Assembly (NCBI GenBank): GCA_910578115.1
Contig: CAJTPO010000011.1
Span: forward strand, 49,417-113,416
Source: an uncultured Lachnospiraceae bacterium
GTDB taxonomy: Bacteria; Bacillota; Clostridia; Lachnospirales; Lachnospiraceae
Length of the DNA: 64,000 nt
Direction of reading: 5' to 3'
Below, one piece after another: positions 26,512 to 35,778 of this stretch (position 1 is its first letter; each line of letters opens with the position of its first letter). Below the pieces are notes generated by a model. The model was given only the letters and a program-made list of their open reading frames with translations. It did not search any database and was not told where the DNA came from. A program made the position numbers and the translations under genes.

Positions 26512-29500
26512 ATGCCTAAGAATCCGAATGTAAAAAGAGTACTCGTAATCGGCTCGGGTCCTATTGTGATCGGGCAGGCGGCGGAATTTGACTATGCGGG
26601 AACGCAGGCGTGCCGCTCTCTGAAAGAGGAGGGCATGGAAGTCATCCTGGTGAACTCCAATCCGGCTACCATCATGACCGACGGTGATATTGCAGATAAA
26701 GTATATATCGAACCGCTGACAGTAAGGGTGCTGGAGGAGATTATCCGCAGGGAGAAACCGGACAGCCTGCTGCCTAACATGGGCGGACAGGCCGGCCTGA
26801 ATCTGGGTATGGAACTGGACGAATCGGGCTTTCTGGCAGCGCATGGCGTCACACTGCTGGGTACGACGGCGAAGACGATCCGCAAGGCGGAGGACCGTCT
26901 GGAATTCAAGGAGACGATGGAGAAGATCGGGGAACCCTGCGCGCCGTCTCTGGTGGTGGAGAATATCGAAGACGGCGTGGCGTTTGCGCATAAGATCGGA
27001 TATCCGGTGGTGCTGCGCCCGGCCTATACGCTGGGCGGCTCCGGCGGCGGTATCGCCCATAACCAGATCGAGCTGGAGGAGATCCTGGCAAATGGCCTGC
27101 GTCTCTCCCGGGTGGGACAGGTTCTGGTGGAACGCTGCATCGCGGGATGGAAGGAAATCGAGTATGAGGTGATGCGGGATGGAGCCGGCAACTGTATCAC
27201 CGTATGTAATATGGAAAATATCGATCCGGTGGGTGTGCATACCGGTGACAGCATCGTGGTGGCTCCTTCCCAGACATTAGGGGACAAAGAATATCAGATG
27301 TTACGCAGTTCCGCGCTCAACATCATCAACGAGCTGGGGATCACCGGCGGGTGTAATGTGCAGTTTGCCCTGCATCCTACCAGTTTCGAGTACTGTGTGA
27401 TCGAAGTCAATCCCCGTGTAAGCCGTTCTTCCGCGCTGGCAAGTAAGGCAACGGGCTATCCGATTGCCAAGGTGGCGGCCAAGATCGCGCTGGGTTATAC
27501 GCTGGATGAGATCAAGAACGCCATCACCGGTAAGACTTACGCCAGCTTTGAGCCAACGCTGGACTACTGCGTGGTCAAGATTCCCAGACTGCCTTTTGAT
27601 AAGTTCATTACGGCCAAGCGCACACTGACAACCCAGATGAAGGCCACGGGCGAAGTGATGAGCATCGGCAATAACTTTGAGGGGGCGCTGATGAAGGCGA
27701 TCCGGTCTCTGGAACAGCATGTGGACTGCCTGCGCAGTTATGACTTTTCCGCGCTTTCCGCGGAGGAATTGCAAGAGCGGATGAAAGTGGTGGATGACCA
27801 GCGGATCTACATCATCGCGGAGGCAATCCGCAAGGGCATTGACTATGATACGATCCATGAGATTACCATGGTGGATCACTGGTTTATTGATAAGATTGCG
27901 ATTCTCACGGAGATGGAGGCGCGTCTGGAGCAGGATCCGTTGACGGTAGAACTGTTAAAAGAGGCCAAACGGCTGGAATTTCCGGATACGGTGATCGCCA
28001 GATTGACGGGCAGAACTGAAGAAGAAATAAAGAACATACGTTATGAAAATGGCATTATGGCGGCTTTCAAGATGGTGGATACCTGTGCGGCGGAGTTTGC
28101 GGCCAGTACGCCTTATTATTATTCCGTGTTTGGGTCGGAGACGGAAGTGGAGGAGACCCATCCGAAGAAAAAGGTGCTGGTACTGGGTTCCGGTCCGATC
28201 CGCATCGGGCAGGGCATTGAGTTCGATTACTGCTGTGTTCATGCCACCTGGGCTTTTTCCAGAGAGGGCTACGAGACGATCATCATCAACAACAACCCGG
28301 AGACGGTGAGCACCGACTTCGATATCGCGGACAAGCTCTATTTCGAGCCGCTGACGCCGGAGGATGTGGAGAATATCGTCAGGGTAGAGAAGCCGGATGG
28401 CGCAGTGGTGCAGTTTGGCGGGCAGACGGCGATCAAGTTGACAGAAAGCCTGATGAAGATGGGCGTGCCCATTTTGGGAACGAAGGCGGAAGATGTGGAC
28501 GCTGCCGAGGACCGGGAACTTTTTGACAAGATTCTGGAAGAGACGGAGATCCCGAGAGCGGCGGGCGGTACGGTCTATACGGCTGAGCAGGCCAAAGAGG
28601 TGGCAGGCAGACTGGGTTATCCGGTGCTGGTACGGCCTTCCTATGTGCTGGGCGGTCAGGGGATGCAGATTGCTCTCTCAGATCAGGAGATCGAGGAGTT
28701 TATGGCGGTCATCAACCGCTACGAGCAGGAACATCCGATTCTGGTGGACAAATACCTGCAGGGCAAAGAGCTGGAGGTGGATGCGGTTTGCGACGGCACC
28801 GATATCCTGATTCCGGGCATTATGGAACATATCGAGCGCACCGGCGTCCATTCCGGGGACAGTATCTCGGTCTACCCGGCTCCCACGGTCAGCGAGAAGG
28901 TGAAGGAGACCATCGCGGAGTATTCCAGACGGCTGGCGAAGGCATTGCATGTGATCGGCCTGATCAACATCCAGTTTATCGCCATGGACGACGAGGTGTA
29001 TGTGATCGAGGTGAACCCGCGCTCTTCCCGGACCGTACCCTATATCAGTAAGGTGACGGGAATCCCGATCGTGGATCTTGCCACGGAAGTGATCATCGGG
29101 AAAAAGATCCGGGATCTGGGCTATGAACCGGGGCTGCAGCCGGCGGCGGATTACTATGCCGTGAAGATGCCGGTCTTTTCCTTCGAGAAGATCCGCGGCG
29201 CGGAGATCAGCCTGGGACCGGAGATGAAATCCACGGGAGAGTGCCTGGGGATAGCCAGGACCTTTAATGAAGCGCTGTATAAAGCATTTCTGGGGGCGGG
29301 CGTGAATCTGCCCAAACATAAACAGATGATCATAACCGTAAAAGACGCGGATAAAGGCGAGGCCATCGGGCTGGCCCGCCGCTTCGAGAAGCTGGGTTAT
29401 ATCATCTATGCCACAAGAAGCACGGCGGCGGCGTTGCGGGAGGCCGGTGTGAAGGCGAGAAAAGTGAATAAGATCAGGCAGGAATCCCCTACCGTCATGG

Positions 29501-29730
29501 ATTTGATCCTCGGGCACAGAATCGATCTGGTCATTGATACGCCCACCCAGGGACGGGATAAGAGCAGGGACGGCTTCCTGATCCGCAGGACAGCCATCGA
29601 GACCGGCGTGAACTGCATTACGGCATTGGATACGGCGGCGGCGCTGGTATCCAGCCTGGAGAATGCGGCCAGGCAGGGGAAAATGACTTTGATTGATATT
29701 GCCACGATCGCAAGGCGAGGGAAGGCATAA
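26512..29730 (+). CDS. carB: Carbamoyl-phosphate synthase large subunit
   Basis: 1072 aa from the ATG at 26512, which has GGAGG upstream (another ATG at 26500 overlaps that site). Two homologous ATP-grasp halves are visible: VLVIGSGPIVIGQAAEFDYAGTQ at the start and VLVLGSGPIRIGQGIEFDYC at ~555. Each has its HTGDS/HSGDS and EVNPR metal/ATP-binding stretch. A C-terminal MGS-like allosteric domain follows (~930-1072). It makes carbamoyl phosphate from bicarbonate, ammonia and two ATP. The 146-bp gap to carA is unusually long and structured. Confidence 0.97.
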   Translation: MPKNPNVKRVLVIGSGPIVIGQAAEFDYAGTQACRSLKEEGMEVILVNSNPATIMTDGDIADKVYIEPLTVRVLEEIIRREKPDSLLPNMGGQAGLNLGMELDESGFLAAHGVTLLGTTAKTIRKAEDRLEFKETMEKIGEPCAPSLVVENIEDGVAFAHKIGYPVVLRPAYTLGGSGGGIAHNQIELEEILANGLRLSRVGQVLVERCIAGWKEIEYEVMRDGAGNCITVCNMENIDPVGVHTGDSIVVAPSQTLGDKEYQMLRSSALNIINELGITGGCNVQFALHPTSFEYCVIEVNPRVSRSSALASKATGYPIAKVAAKIALGYTLDEIKNAITGKTYASFEPTLDYCVVKIPRLPFDKFITAKRTLTTQMKATGEVMSIGNNFEGALMKAIRSLEQHVDCLRSYDFSALSAEELQERMKVVDDQRIYIIAEAIRKGIDYDTIHEITMVDHWFIDKIAILTEMEARLEQDPLTVELLKEAKRLEFPDTVIARLTGRTEEEIKNIRYENGIMAAFKMVDTCAAEFAASTPYYYSVFGSETEVEETHPKKKVLVLGSGPIRIGQGIEFDYCCVHATWAFSREGYETIIINNNPETVSTDFDIADKLYFEPLTPEDVENIVRVEKPDGAVVQFGGQTAIKLTESLMKMGVPILGTKAEDVDAAEDRELFDKILEETEIPRAAGGTVYTAEQAKEVAGRLGYPVLVRPSYVLGGQGMQIALSDQEIEEFMAVINRYEQEHPILVDKYLQGKELEVDAVCDGTDILIPGIMEHIERTGVHSGDSISVYPAPTVSEKVKETIAEYSRRLAKALHVIGLINIQFIAMDDEVYVIEVNPRSSRTVPYISKVTGIPIVDLATEVIIGKKIRDLGYEPGLQPAADYYAVKMPVFSFEKIRGAEISLGPEMKSTGECLGIARTFNEALYKAFLGAGVNLPKHKQMIITVKDADKGEAIGLARRFEKLGYIIYATRSTAAALREAGVKARKVNKIRQESPTVMDLILGHRIDLVIDTPTQGRDKSRDGFLIRRTAIETGVNCITALDTAAALVSSLENAARQGKMTLIDIATIARRGKA

Positions 29731-29821
29731 GGTCAGGTATGTCCGCGTAAGATGGATAAGATATTGAGGACGGTTTGCCAGCGGCCTTAGTACAAAGTGC
29801 TTCGGAAGGAGGTAAGGATCT

Positions 29822-30535
29822 ATGAGTGCCGTCAGGAATTATCAGAAAGAATTGGATAAAATAACGGTAGATATCAAAAGCGGCAGTGCGCCGACACTTT
29901 TCCTGCACAGCTGCTGTGCGCCGTGCAGCAGTTATGTACTGGAATACCTGCGGCAGTTCTTTCGGATCACTGTTTTTTATTACAATCCTAATATTACCGA
30001 AGCGCAGGAATATCGTAAGCGGGTGGCCGAGCAGAAGCGGTTGATTGCCGCTTATAATGCATATAGCAGAGAAGCGAAGCAGGCGGAAACAGGCACAGGG
30101 CAGGAACAAAATACGGGGTATTTGATCGACATTGTAGAAGGCGACTACGAACCGGCATGTTTCTATGAGATCGCACACGGACTGGAGCAGTGTCCGGAGG
30201 GCGGGGAACGGTGCTTTGCCTGCTATGCGCTCCGGCTGCGGGAGACGGCGAAGCGTGCCCGGGCGGGCGGATATGATTATTTTACAACAACGTTGACCAT
30301 CAGCCCTCTGAAAAATGCTGCGAAGCTGAATGAGATCGGCGAGCAGTTTGCGAAAGAGTACGGGACTGCCTGGCTGCCTTCTGACTTTAAGAAGAAAAAC
30401 GGGTATAAGCGGTCTGTGGAGCTGTCGAAAGAGTATGATTTGTACCGGCAGGATTATTGCGGATGCGTGTACTCCCGGGTGCAGCGGGAGACGGAACGTG
30501 AGAAGGAAAGCGACACTGGCTCCGCAGCAGAATGA
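29822..30535 (+). CDS. queH: Epoxyqueuosine reductase QueH
   Basis: 237 aa. It carries out the last step of queuosine tRNA modification, reducing epoxyqueuosine, and is the non-homologous replacement for QueG. Iron-sulfur and catalytic cysteines are seen in HSCCAPCSSYVLEYL (~residue 29) and in ERCFACYALRL. Other typical stretches are FFRITVFYYNPNI, FTTTLTISPLKN, WLPSDFKKKNGYKRS and the C-terminal YCGCVYS. GGAAGGAGG precedes the ATG. No preQ1 riboswitch was recognised. Confidence 0.95.
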   Translation: MSAVRNYQKELDKITVDIKSGSAPTLFLHSCCAPCSSYVLEYLRQFFRITVFYYNPNITEAQEYRKRVAEQKRLIAAYNAYSREAKQAETGTGQEQNTGYLIDIVEGDYEPACFYEIAHGLEQCPEGGERCFACYALRLRETAKRARAGGYDYFTTTLTISPLKNAAKLNEIGEQFAKEYGTAWLPSDFKKKNGYKRSVELSKEYDLYRQDYCGCVYSRVQRETEREKESDTGSAAE

Positions 30536-30580
30536 TAACAGAAATACCGTATAAAAAGAACGTGCAGGGAGGAGCAGAAA

Positions 30581-30814
30581 ATGCCACATGTAGATATTAA
30601 ATGTTATGCCGGACGGACTTATGCACAGAAGAAGATACTTGCAGCTAAAATAACGAGAGATATTGCTGAAATATTTGAGACAAGTGAAGACAGTGTTTCT
30701 ATTGCGATTCATGATATTCCTCCGGAAAACTGGAAGGCGCAGGTGTGGGACAAGGAAATCGAGCCAAATCGAGGGAAGCTGTGCAAAGAACCGGGATATG
30801 ATTATGATGACTGA
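30581..30814 (+). CDS. 4-oxalocrotonate tautomerase family protein
   Basis: 77 aa. The N-terminal proline expected after Met removal (MPHVDIKCYAGRT) is the catalytic base of this superfamily. The helical part (QKKILAAKITRDIAEIF) and SVSIAIHDIPPENW follow the beta-alpha-beta pattern. The physiological substrate is unknown. A GGGAGGAG ribosome site lies nine bases upstream. Confidence 0.88.
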   Translation: MPHVDIKCYAGRTYAQKKILAAKITRDIAEIFETSEDSVSIAIHDIPPENWKAQVWDKEIEPNRGKLCKEPGYDYDD

Positions 30815-30832
30815 TTTTTTTGTAAATGAGTA

Positions 30833-30862
30833 TTGACACAGGAACGGTTTTTCTGGTTTAGT
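30833..30862 (+). promoter_or_regulatory. Possible argS promoter
   Basis: TTGACA (30833-30838) with a weak TTTAGT (30857-30862) at 18 bp. The leader to 30994 is purine-rich with repeated AAAAGGCAAAAG-like units and no T-box signature. Confidence 0.35.
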
Positions 30863-30993
30863 AGTAGGAAAGACAGAAAGACGAAAAAAGGGAACAAAAG
30901 ACAAAAGGCAAAAGGGCCGAAAGACAAAAAAGGAAACAAAAGGCAAAAAAACAGAAAAAGAAGCACAAAGATATAAGAAAGGCTTGGAAGAAG

Positions 30994-32775
30994 ATGCAGA
31001 AAATATTGGATTTGATTTCGGAAGAGATGATGAAAGCGTTTGTGGCGGCAGGGTACGATGCGGCGTTGGGAAAAGTGACGGTGTCAAACAGACCCGATCT
31101 GTGCGAGTATCAGTGCAATGGCGCCATGGCGGGTGCGAAGAAATATCATAAGGCGCCGCTTATGATCGCTCAGGATGTGGCCGGACAGCTGCAGGAGAGC
31201 AGTGTCTTTACGGAGGTGTCCGCTGTGGCTCCGGGCTTTTTGAATCTGAAGGTGTCGGAGACGTTTGTGCGGGATTATCTGCGCGGGATGAGAGACAGCG
31301 AGAAATTCGGCCTGCAGATGCCGGAGAAGGCGAAGAAGATCATTATTGATTACGGCGGGCCTAATGTGGCGAAGCCGCTTCATGTGGGGCACCTGCGTTC
31401 CGGTGTGATCGGGGAGAGTATCAAGCGGATCTGCCGTTATGCGGGGCATGATGTGATCGGGGATATCCATCTGGGTGACTGGGGTCTGCAGATGGGGCTG
31501 ATCATTACGGAACTGCAGAAGCGCAATCCGGGATTGGTTTATTTCGATGATTCCTTTGCGGGAGAGTATCCGCAGGAAGCACCTTTTACCATCTCCGAGC
31601 TGGAAGAGATCTATCCGACAGCCAGTGCGAAATCCAAGGAGGACGAGGCTTATAAGGTAGACGCCATGGAAGCAACCTATAAGCTGCAGAATGGCGTGCG
31701 CGGTTACAGGGCATTATGGGATCATATCATCCGTGTATCCGTGGCAGATTTGAAGAAAAATTATGTAAACCTGAATGTGGAATTTGATCTCTGGAAGGGA
31801 GAGTCGGACGTTCACGATATCATTCCCGGCATGGTGGAAGAGATGAAGAAGGGCGGCTACGCTTATGAGAGCGATGGAGCTCTGGTAGTGGATGTGAAGG
31901 AAGAGACGGACACGAGAGAAGTGCCGCCATGTATGATATTGAAATCGGACGGAGCGTCTCTTTACAATACTACGGATCTGGCCACGATTCTGGATCGTAT
32001 GACGCAGTATCATCCGGACAAGCTGATCTATCTGACGGATAAGAGACAGGAGCTGTATTTTGAACAGGTATTCCGCTGTGCAAGAAAGACCGGATTGGTC
32101 AATGCGGATACGGAGCTGGTGCATATCGGATTCGGCACCATGAACGGCAAGGACGGGAAGCCTTTTAAGACGAGGGAAGGCGGCGTCATGCGTCTGGAAA
32201 ACCTGATCCGGGAGATTGATGAGGAGATGATCCGCAAGATCCGGGAGAATGCCGGAACGAAGGGCTATGAGATTGATGAAGAAGAGGCAGAGCAGACGGC
32301 GAAGGTAGTCGGACTGGCGGCCATCAAGTACGGGGATCTGTCAAACCAGGCGTCGAAGGATTATATTTTTGATCTGGATCGGTTTACCTCTTTTGAAGGG
32401 GATACGGGGCCGTATATTCTTTATACGATTGTACGGATCAAGTCAATTCTGGGTAAATATGTGGAACAGGGCGGAAGTTTGACTGATATAGTCATCGAAG
32501 AGGTGGTCAATGATTCCGAGAAGAGTCTGGTGCTGGAGCTGGCAAAGTTTAATACCGTGATGGAGGCGGCTTACGAGGAGATCGCGCCGCATAGGATCTG
32601 TGCTTATATCTATGATATAGCCAATGCCTTTAATCGTTTTTATCATGAGACAAAGATTCTGACAGAAGAGGATGCGAAGAAGAAGGCGGGCTGGATAGCA
32701 TTACTTATGTTAACCAGAGATGTGCTGGAAGTCTGCATTGACCTGCTTGGTTTCTCTGCACCGGAGAGGATGTAG
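30994..32775 (+). CDS. argS: Arginyl-tRNA synthetase
   Basis: 593 aa. Class I synthetase that attaches arginine to tRNA-Arg. In order: N-terminal Add-1 domain (VSNRPDLCEYQCNGAM), HIGH motif in NVAKPLHVGHLRSG (~residue 128), catalytic core with YLTDKRQELYFEQVF, and the degenerate KMSK region GKPFKTREGGVMRL. The C-terminal all-alpha anticodon-binding (DALR) domain ends in GFSAPERM. The ATG follows a weak GGAAGAAG site. Confidence 0.97.
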   Translation: MQKILDLISEEMMKAFVAAGYDAALGKVTVSNRPDLCEYQCNGAMAGAKKYHKAPLMIAQDVAGQLQESSVFTEVSAVAPGFLNLKVSETFVRDYLRGMRDSEKFGLQMPEKAKKIIIDYGGPNVAKPLHVGHLRSGVIGESIKRICRYAGHDVIGDIHLGDWGLQMGLIITELQKRNPGLVYFDDSFAGEYPQEAPFTISELEEIYPTASAKSKEDEAYKVDAMEATYKLQNGVRGYRALWDHIIRVSVADLKKNYVNLNVEFDLWKGESDVHDIIPGMVEEMKKGGYAYESDGALVVDVKEETDTREVPPCMILKSDGASLYNTTDLATILDRMTQYHPDKLIYLTDKRQELYFEQVFRCARKTGLVNADTELVHIGFGTMNGKDGKPFKTREGGVMRLENLIREIDEEMIRKIRENAGTKGYEIDEEEAEQTAKVVGLAAIKYGDLSNQASKDYIFDLDRFTSFEGDTGPYILYTIVRIKSILGKYVEQGGSLTDIVIEEVVNDSEKSLVLELAKFNTVMEAAYEEIAPHRICAYIYDIANAFNRFYHETKILTEEDAKKKAGWIALLMLTRDVLEVCIDLLGFSAPERM

Positions 32776-32810
32776 GAGCGGTTTGGTGCCAGAAGGCGGT
32801 TTATGATATG

Positions 32811-32837
32811 GAGAATGCCCGGGAAATGGGTATTCTC
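32811..32837 (+). other. Hairpin after argS, possible terminator without T-run
   Basis: GAGAATGCCC (32811-32820) pairs with GGGTATTCTC (32828-32837) around a seven-base loop, giving a 10-bp stem with one G-T pair. No T-tract follows, so it may mark RNA processing rather than termination. Confidence 0.4.
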
Positions 32838-32907
32838 GCATTAAGATTCTGCGCAGCGGAATCATGAGGGCTATAATGGGAAGGTAAGCAGGCGGGAGGT
32901 GGCGCGT

Positions 32908-33294
32908 ATGGCATTTGGATTGATGTTTACAGTGATGTCTGGTTTGATCGTGGTGGTAACGATCGTGATCATGGTGGTGATTCTGTTAAGAGCTGCACGG
33001 GGAATCAGCACCCGGAATAAGAACAATCATTCCCCGCGCCTTACTGTTTCGGCCGTGGTGGTATCCAGAAGGACGAAAGTATCACATCATTCTCACGCGA
33101 ATGCGGGAGACGCCGGAGGCGGACACCATACGACATCTTCCACATGGTACTATGTCACCTTTCAATTTGCCAGCGGTGACAGGATGGAGTTTCCGGTCGA
33201 TGGTTCTGAATATGGAATGCTGGTGGAGGGCGATGAGGGTGAGTTGACCTTTCAGGGGACGAGGTATCTCGGGTTTGAGAGGAAAAGACCATAA
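32908..33294 (+). CDS. DUF2500 family membrane protein
   Basis: 128 aa from the ATG at 32908, eight bases after GGGAGG (GTG 32899 overlaps that site). One N-terminal TM helix (VMSGLIVVVTIVIMVVILL) is followed by a DUF2500 domain. It has the RLTVSAVVVSRRTKVS strand, a His-rich linker (HHSHANAGDAGGGHH) and TWYYVTFQFASGDRMEFPV...EGELTFQGTRYLGF. The role of the family is unknown. The His cluster is only a hint of metal binding. Confidence 0.85.
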   Translation: MAFGLMFTVMSGLIVVVTIVIMVVILLRAARGISTRNKNNHSPRLTVSAVVVSRRTKVSHHSHANAGDAGGGHHTTSSTWYYVTFQFASGDRMEFPVDGSEYGMLVEGDEGELTFQGTRYLGFERKRP

Positions 33295-33422
33295 AACGAA
33301 GTAAGAGCAGGCAGGAAACAGGGAAATAAAATAGAAAGCCTGATTATAAAAAGTGTAAAAGTTGTCGTCGGTGCGAATTGTAACAAATATTGTAAAAAAT
33401 TGAAATTTTTTTGGAAAAGCAC

Positions 33423-33452
33423 TTGACAATCAGTGGTAAAAAATTGTATACT
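33423..33452 (+). promoter_or_regulatory. Strong promoter of the tRNA operon
   Basis: TTGACA (33423-33428) and TATACT (33447-33452) separated by 18 bp. The predicted start is some 25-30 bp before tRNA-Val. Confidence 0.8.
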
Positions 33453-33486
33453 AGCAAAGCGGGTTGCGGAAGTGACCCGTCCATAT

Positions 33487-33559
33487 GGGGTCTTAGCTCA
33501 GCTGGGAGAGCATCTGCCTTACAAGCAGAGGGTCATAGGTTCGAGCCCTATAGGCCCCA
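33487..33559 (+). tRNA. tRNA-Val (anticodon TAC)
   Basis: A 73-nt cloverleaf: acceptor GGGGTCT/AGGCCCC, D stem GCTC/GAGC, anticodon stem TCTGC/GCAGA with loop CTTACAA, and T loop TTCGAGC in ATAGG/CCTAT. The discriminator is A; CCA is not encoded. Confidence 0.95.
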
Positions 33560-33573
33560 TTGGAACTGAATAT

Positions 33574-33647
33574 GGCGAGATAGCTCAGCTGGCTAGAGCA
33601 TACGGTTCATACCCGTAGTGTCGAGGGTTCAAGTCCCCCTCTCGCTA
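33574..33647 (+). tRNA. tRNA-Met (anticodon CAT), elongator type
   Basis: A 74-nt cloverleaf: acceptor GGCGAGA/TCTCGCT with a G1-T72 pair, anticodon stem TACGG/CCGTA with loop TTCATAC, and T loop TTCAAGT. The anticodon stem lacks the three G-C pairs of initiator tRNA, and the overall sequence resembles the Bacillus elongator tRNA-Met. Confidence 0.92.
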
Positions 33648-33662
33648 TTATCTGTAGGAGTG

Positions 33663-33699
33663 CGGAAATGTCGGTGAATACGGCGTTTCCGTTTTTTTT
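33663..33699 (+). terminator. Rho-independent terminator of the tRNA operon
   Basis: CGGAAATGTCG (33663-33673) pairs with CGGCGTTTCCG (33681-33691), an 11-bp stem with two G-T pairs, followed by eight T residues. Confidence 0.85.
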
Positions 33700-34071
33700 A
33701 GCCAGGATTTATTAGATACAGTAGGATGCAAATCTTTTGGCTTATTTTGGCGGGTGAAGGAGTAGAAAATCCGGGTTATTTGGACTGTGGTTGATTCAGG
33801 GTTTGAAAGTATGATATTTATCTGCCTGCATGATAAGTTGAATACGTGTGCCTTTTGATGTTATTTGATGTTTTATTTTTATGTTCCTATAAATCAATGG
33901 CATAAATATAGAAGTCCAGCTAATAAATGTCAATAGATAAAAGAAAGGTTTTTTTATAAAAAGGTAGAGTTTCTCCTTAGTGCAAATATCATGTTGTATA
34001 CTTTGTGTGAAACAGTCTCATTGCCACAGGCTTAGGTTTTGACTCACATTTTTTGAGGCCAACCAGCTAAA
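33700..34071. other. AT-rich gap after the tRNA operon, no gene recognised
   Basis: About 370 bp, clearly more AT-rich than the sequence to the left and without a plausible ORF. No repeat of the tRNA 3' ends that would mark an attachment site was seen. Confidence 0.4.
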
Positions 34072-34185
34072 ATGACAGAATCGAATACGATAAAACTGAT
34101 ACGTGAATGTAATGCTGGTATCAAAATGGGGATAGTATCCACCGATGAAGTCCCGGTACAGCATTGCTTAAATAACAATGAATAG
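34072..34185 (+). pseudogene. Truncated N-terminal gene fragment (37 codons)
   Basis: An ATG-started reading frame of 37 codons with the segment TIKLIRECNAGIKMGI. This resembles the N-terminus of a helical, ferritin-like family of Clostridia whose members go on for about 140 residues (recalled, not searched). Here the frame changes character after ~26 residues and stops at 34185, so it looks like a remnant. Confidence 0.4.
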
Positions 34186-34246
34186 ATGTTGCTTTTTTAT
34201 TGCAGTCTGTACATAATGATTGTATTACTAAGGAATAGATGGGGTT

Positions 34247-34525
34247 ATGTCACAGGGGTCAACCAGAGCATTGTACCACGGGTCGGGCTTCATGATAACA
34301 ATGCTGCCATTTGGCGCAGCCGGTTTCTTACGGTGCCCCATCTTTTTTGCGCTGGATCAGATCATGTGTGTCCTGTTGGCGGCGGGCGTGGTGTTTATGG
34401 TGTTATGTTGCGTAAATCTGGAGAGAAGCAGAAATAGGTTGTTTCAATTTGAGGAAGAATTTGTATATAAGGGAGACGTCTACTATGTGTCAGAGAATCA
34501 GGAGGAAGATATCGGCATTTTTTAA
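34247..34525 (+). CDS. Possible small membrane protein, 92 aa
   Basis: Not recognised. Two hydrophobic stretches (ITMLPFGAAGF and QIMCVLLAAGVVFMVLCC) are followed by a charged tail (QFEEEFVYKGDVYYVSENQ). It overlaps the start of the next gene by 41 bp in another frame. The ribosome site is weak. It may be a real small protein or a chance ORF in a decayed region. Confidence 0.3.
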   Translation: MSQGSTRALYHGSGFMITMLPFGAAGFLRCPIFFALDQIMCVLLAAGVVFMVLCCVNLERSRNRLFQFEEEFVYKGDVYYVSENQEEDIGIF

Positions 34526-35642
34526 AAAGGAAACCGTTCTGTGCATCGCGTTTATACTGGCGGTGTTTTCCATGTTCCTTGTGCCGCCGGACAGGAACTA
34601 TCCGGGCTATATCGATTTCAGAACGCTGGCAATCTTGTTTTGCCTCATGTGCGTCATGGCGGGCTTGCAGAAAATCGGTGTGTTTGACCGCATTGCCCGA
34701 AAGCTTTTGGGGCGGGTAGGAAGCGGGAGCGGTCTGGTACTGACCCTGGTTTGGCTCTGTTTTTTCTTCAGTATGCTGATCACCAACGATGTTGCGCTCA
34801 TTACCTTCGTGCCGTTCACGTTTATTGTGCTCCGTATGCTGGGAACGGAACTGGAAAACAGGCTTCTTTTGCCAGTGGTGGTTTTACAGACCATAGGGGC
34901 AAATCTTGGCAGTATGCTGACGCCCATCGGTAATTCGCAAAATCTGTATCTCTACGGAAAGGCGGGGATGTCGGTTGGCGGATTTCTTATGCTCATGCTG
35001 CCATATACGCTTGTGTCATTGGTGCTGCTGACTGTCTTTTGCGTCTTGCAGGGCAGAGTATGTTCCCGGTTTTCCCAAATGGAGAAAGCGGCTTCAAAAG
35101 AGACGTCTTCGATGGAGAAAAAGACCTTTTATCAGCTTGCAGTTTACCTCATGCTGTTTTTACTATGCCTGTTGGTGGTTGGACATATATTGCCGTGGCA
35201 GACGGTCTTGTTTGTGGTGCTTGCCGTGATCTTTGTAATGGACAGGCATATCCTTACGAAGGTAGATTATTCCCTTCTCTTTACTTTTGTGGAATTCTTT
35301 GTTTTTGTCGGAAATGTGGGGAGAGTTCCGACCTTTCGGGACTTTTTACAGAGTTTTATTGCAGGAAGGGAGATCTATACCGCCGTGGTCGCAAGCCAGG
35401 TTATCAGCAATGTACCGGCAGCATTGCTGTTATCGGGATTTACGGAGGATATGGCGGGACTTATCGTGGGGACGAATCTGGGTGGGCTGGGGACGCTGAT
35501 CGCCTCTATGGCCAGTCTGATTTCCTATAAAAATGTGGCAAAGGAGGCCGGAGAGCGCAAGGGAAGTTATATTGCGCTTTTTACAGCGTGGAATATCGTC
35601 TTTCTGGCGGCGCTCATTTGTATGAATCTGCTGATCAGATGA
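34485..35642 (+). CDS. Ion transporter superfamily permease (SLC13/ArsB/NhaD-like)
   Basis: 385 aa from the ATG at 34485 with GGGAG nine bases upstream. About ten TM helices. The conserved hairpin SMLITNDVALITFVPF (~residue 95) and the motif TIGANLGSMLTPIGNSQNLYLYG (~145) are typical of anion/sodium permeases of COG1055. The second half repeats the pattern (SQVISNVPAALLLSGF, GTNLGGLGTLIASMASLI). The substrate (arsenite, a dicarboxylate or Na+/H+) cannot be decided. It is a single gene within the AT-rich region. Confidence 0.85.
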   Translation: MCQRIRRKISAFFKKETVLCIAFILAVFSMFLVPPDRNYPGYIDFRTLAILFCLMCVMAGLQKIGVFDRIARKLLGRVGSGSGLVLTLVWLCFFFSMLITNDVALITFVPFTFIVLRMLGTELENRLLLPVVVLQTIGANLGSMLTPIGNSQNLYLYGKAGMSVGGFLMLMLPYTLVSLVLLTVFCVLQGRVCSRFSQMEKAASKETSSMEKKTFYQLAVYLMLFLLCLLVVGHILPWQTVLFVVLAVIFVMDRHILTKVDYSLLFTFVEFFVFVGNVGRVPTFRDFLQSFIAGREIYTAVVASQVISNVPAALLLSGFTEDMAGLIVGTNLGGLGTLIASMASLISYKNVAKEAGERKGSYIALFTAWNIVFLAALICMNLLIR

Positions 35643-35778
35643 AGATCTGTGTTCTTTTTTTGAAAATATTTGTGTCAGGGATGACGTGGGCATAAGTATG
35701 CGTAAATAGAGTGGGAAGGAATACATATGTGGAAAAGGGTAAGACAGCCAGATCAAAATTTACGGAGGTAAATATCGA

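Noticed and set aside
30815..30993. T-box leader for argS
   Set aside because: No AGGGTGG-type T-box bulge or terminator/antiterminator pair; the leader is unstructured and purine-rich.
33487..33647. tRNA 3' end as integration site of the AT-rich region
   Set aside because: No second copy of either tRNA 3' end and no integrase gene was found up to 42 kb, so an att pair is not claimed.
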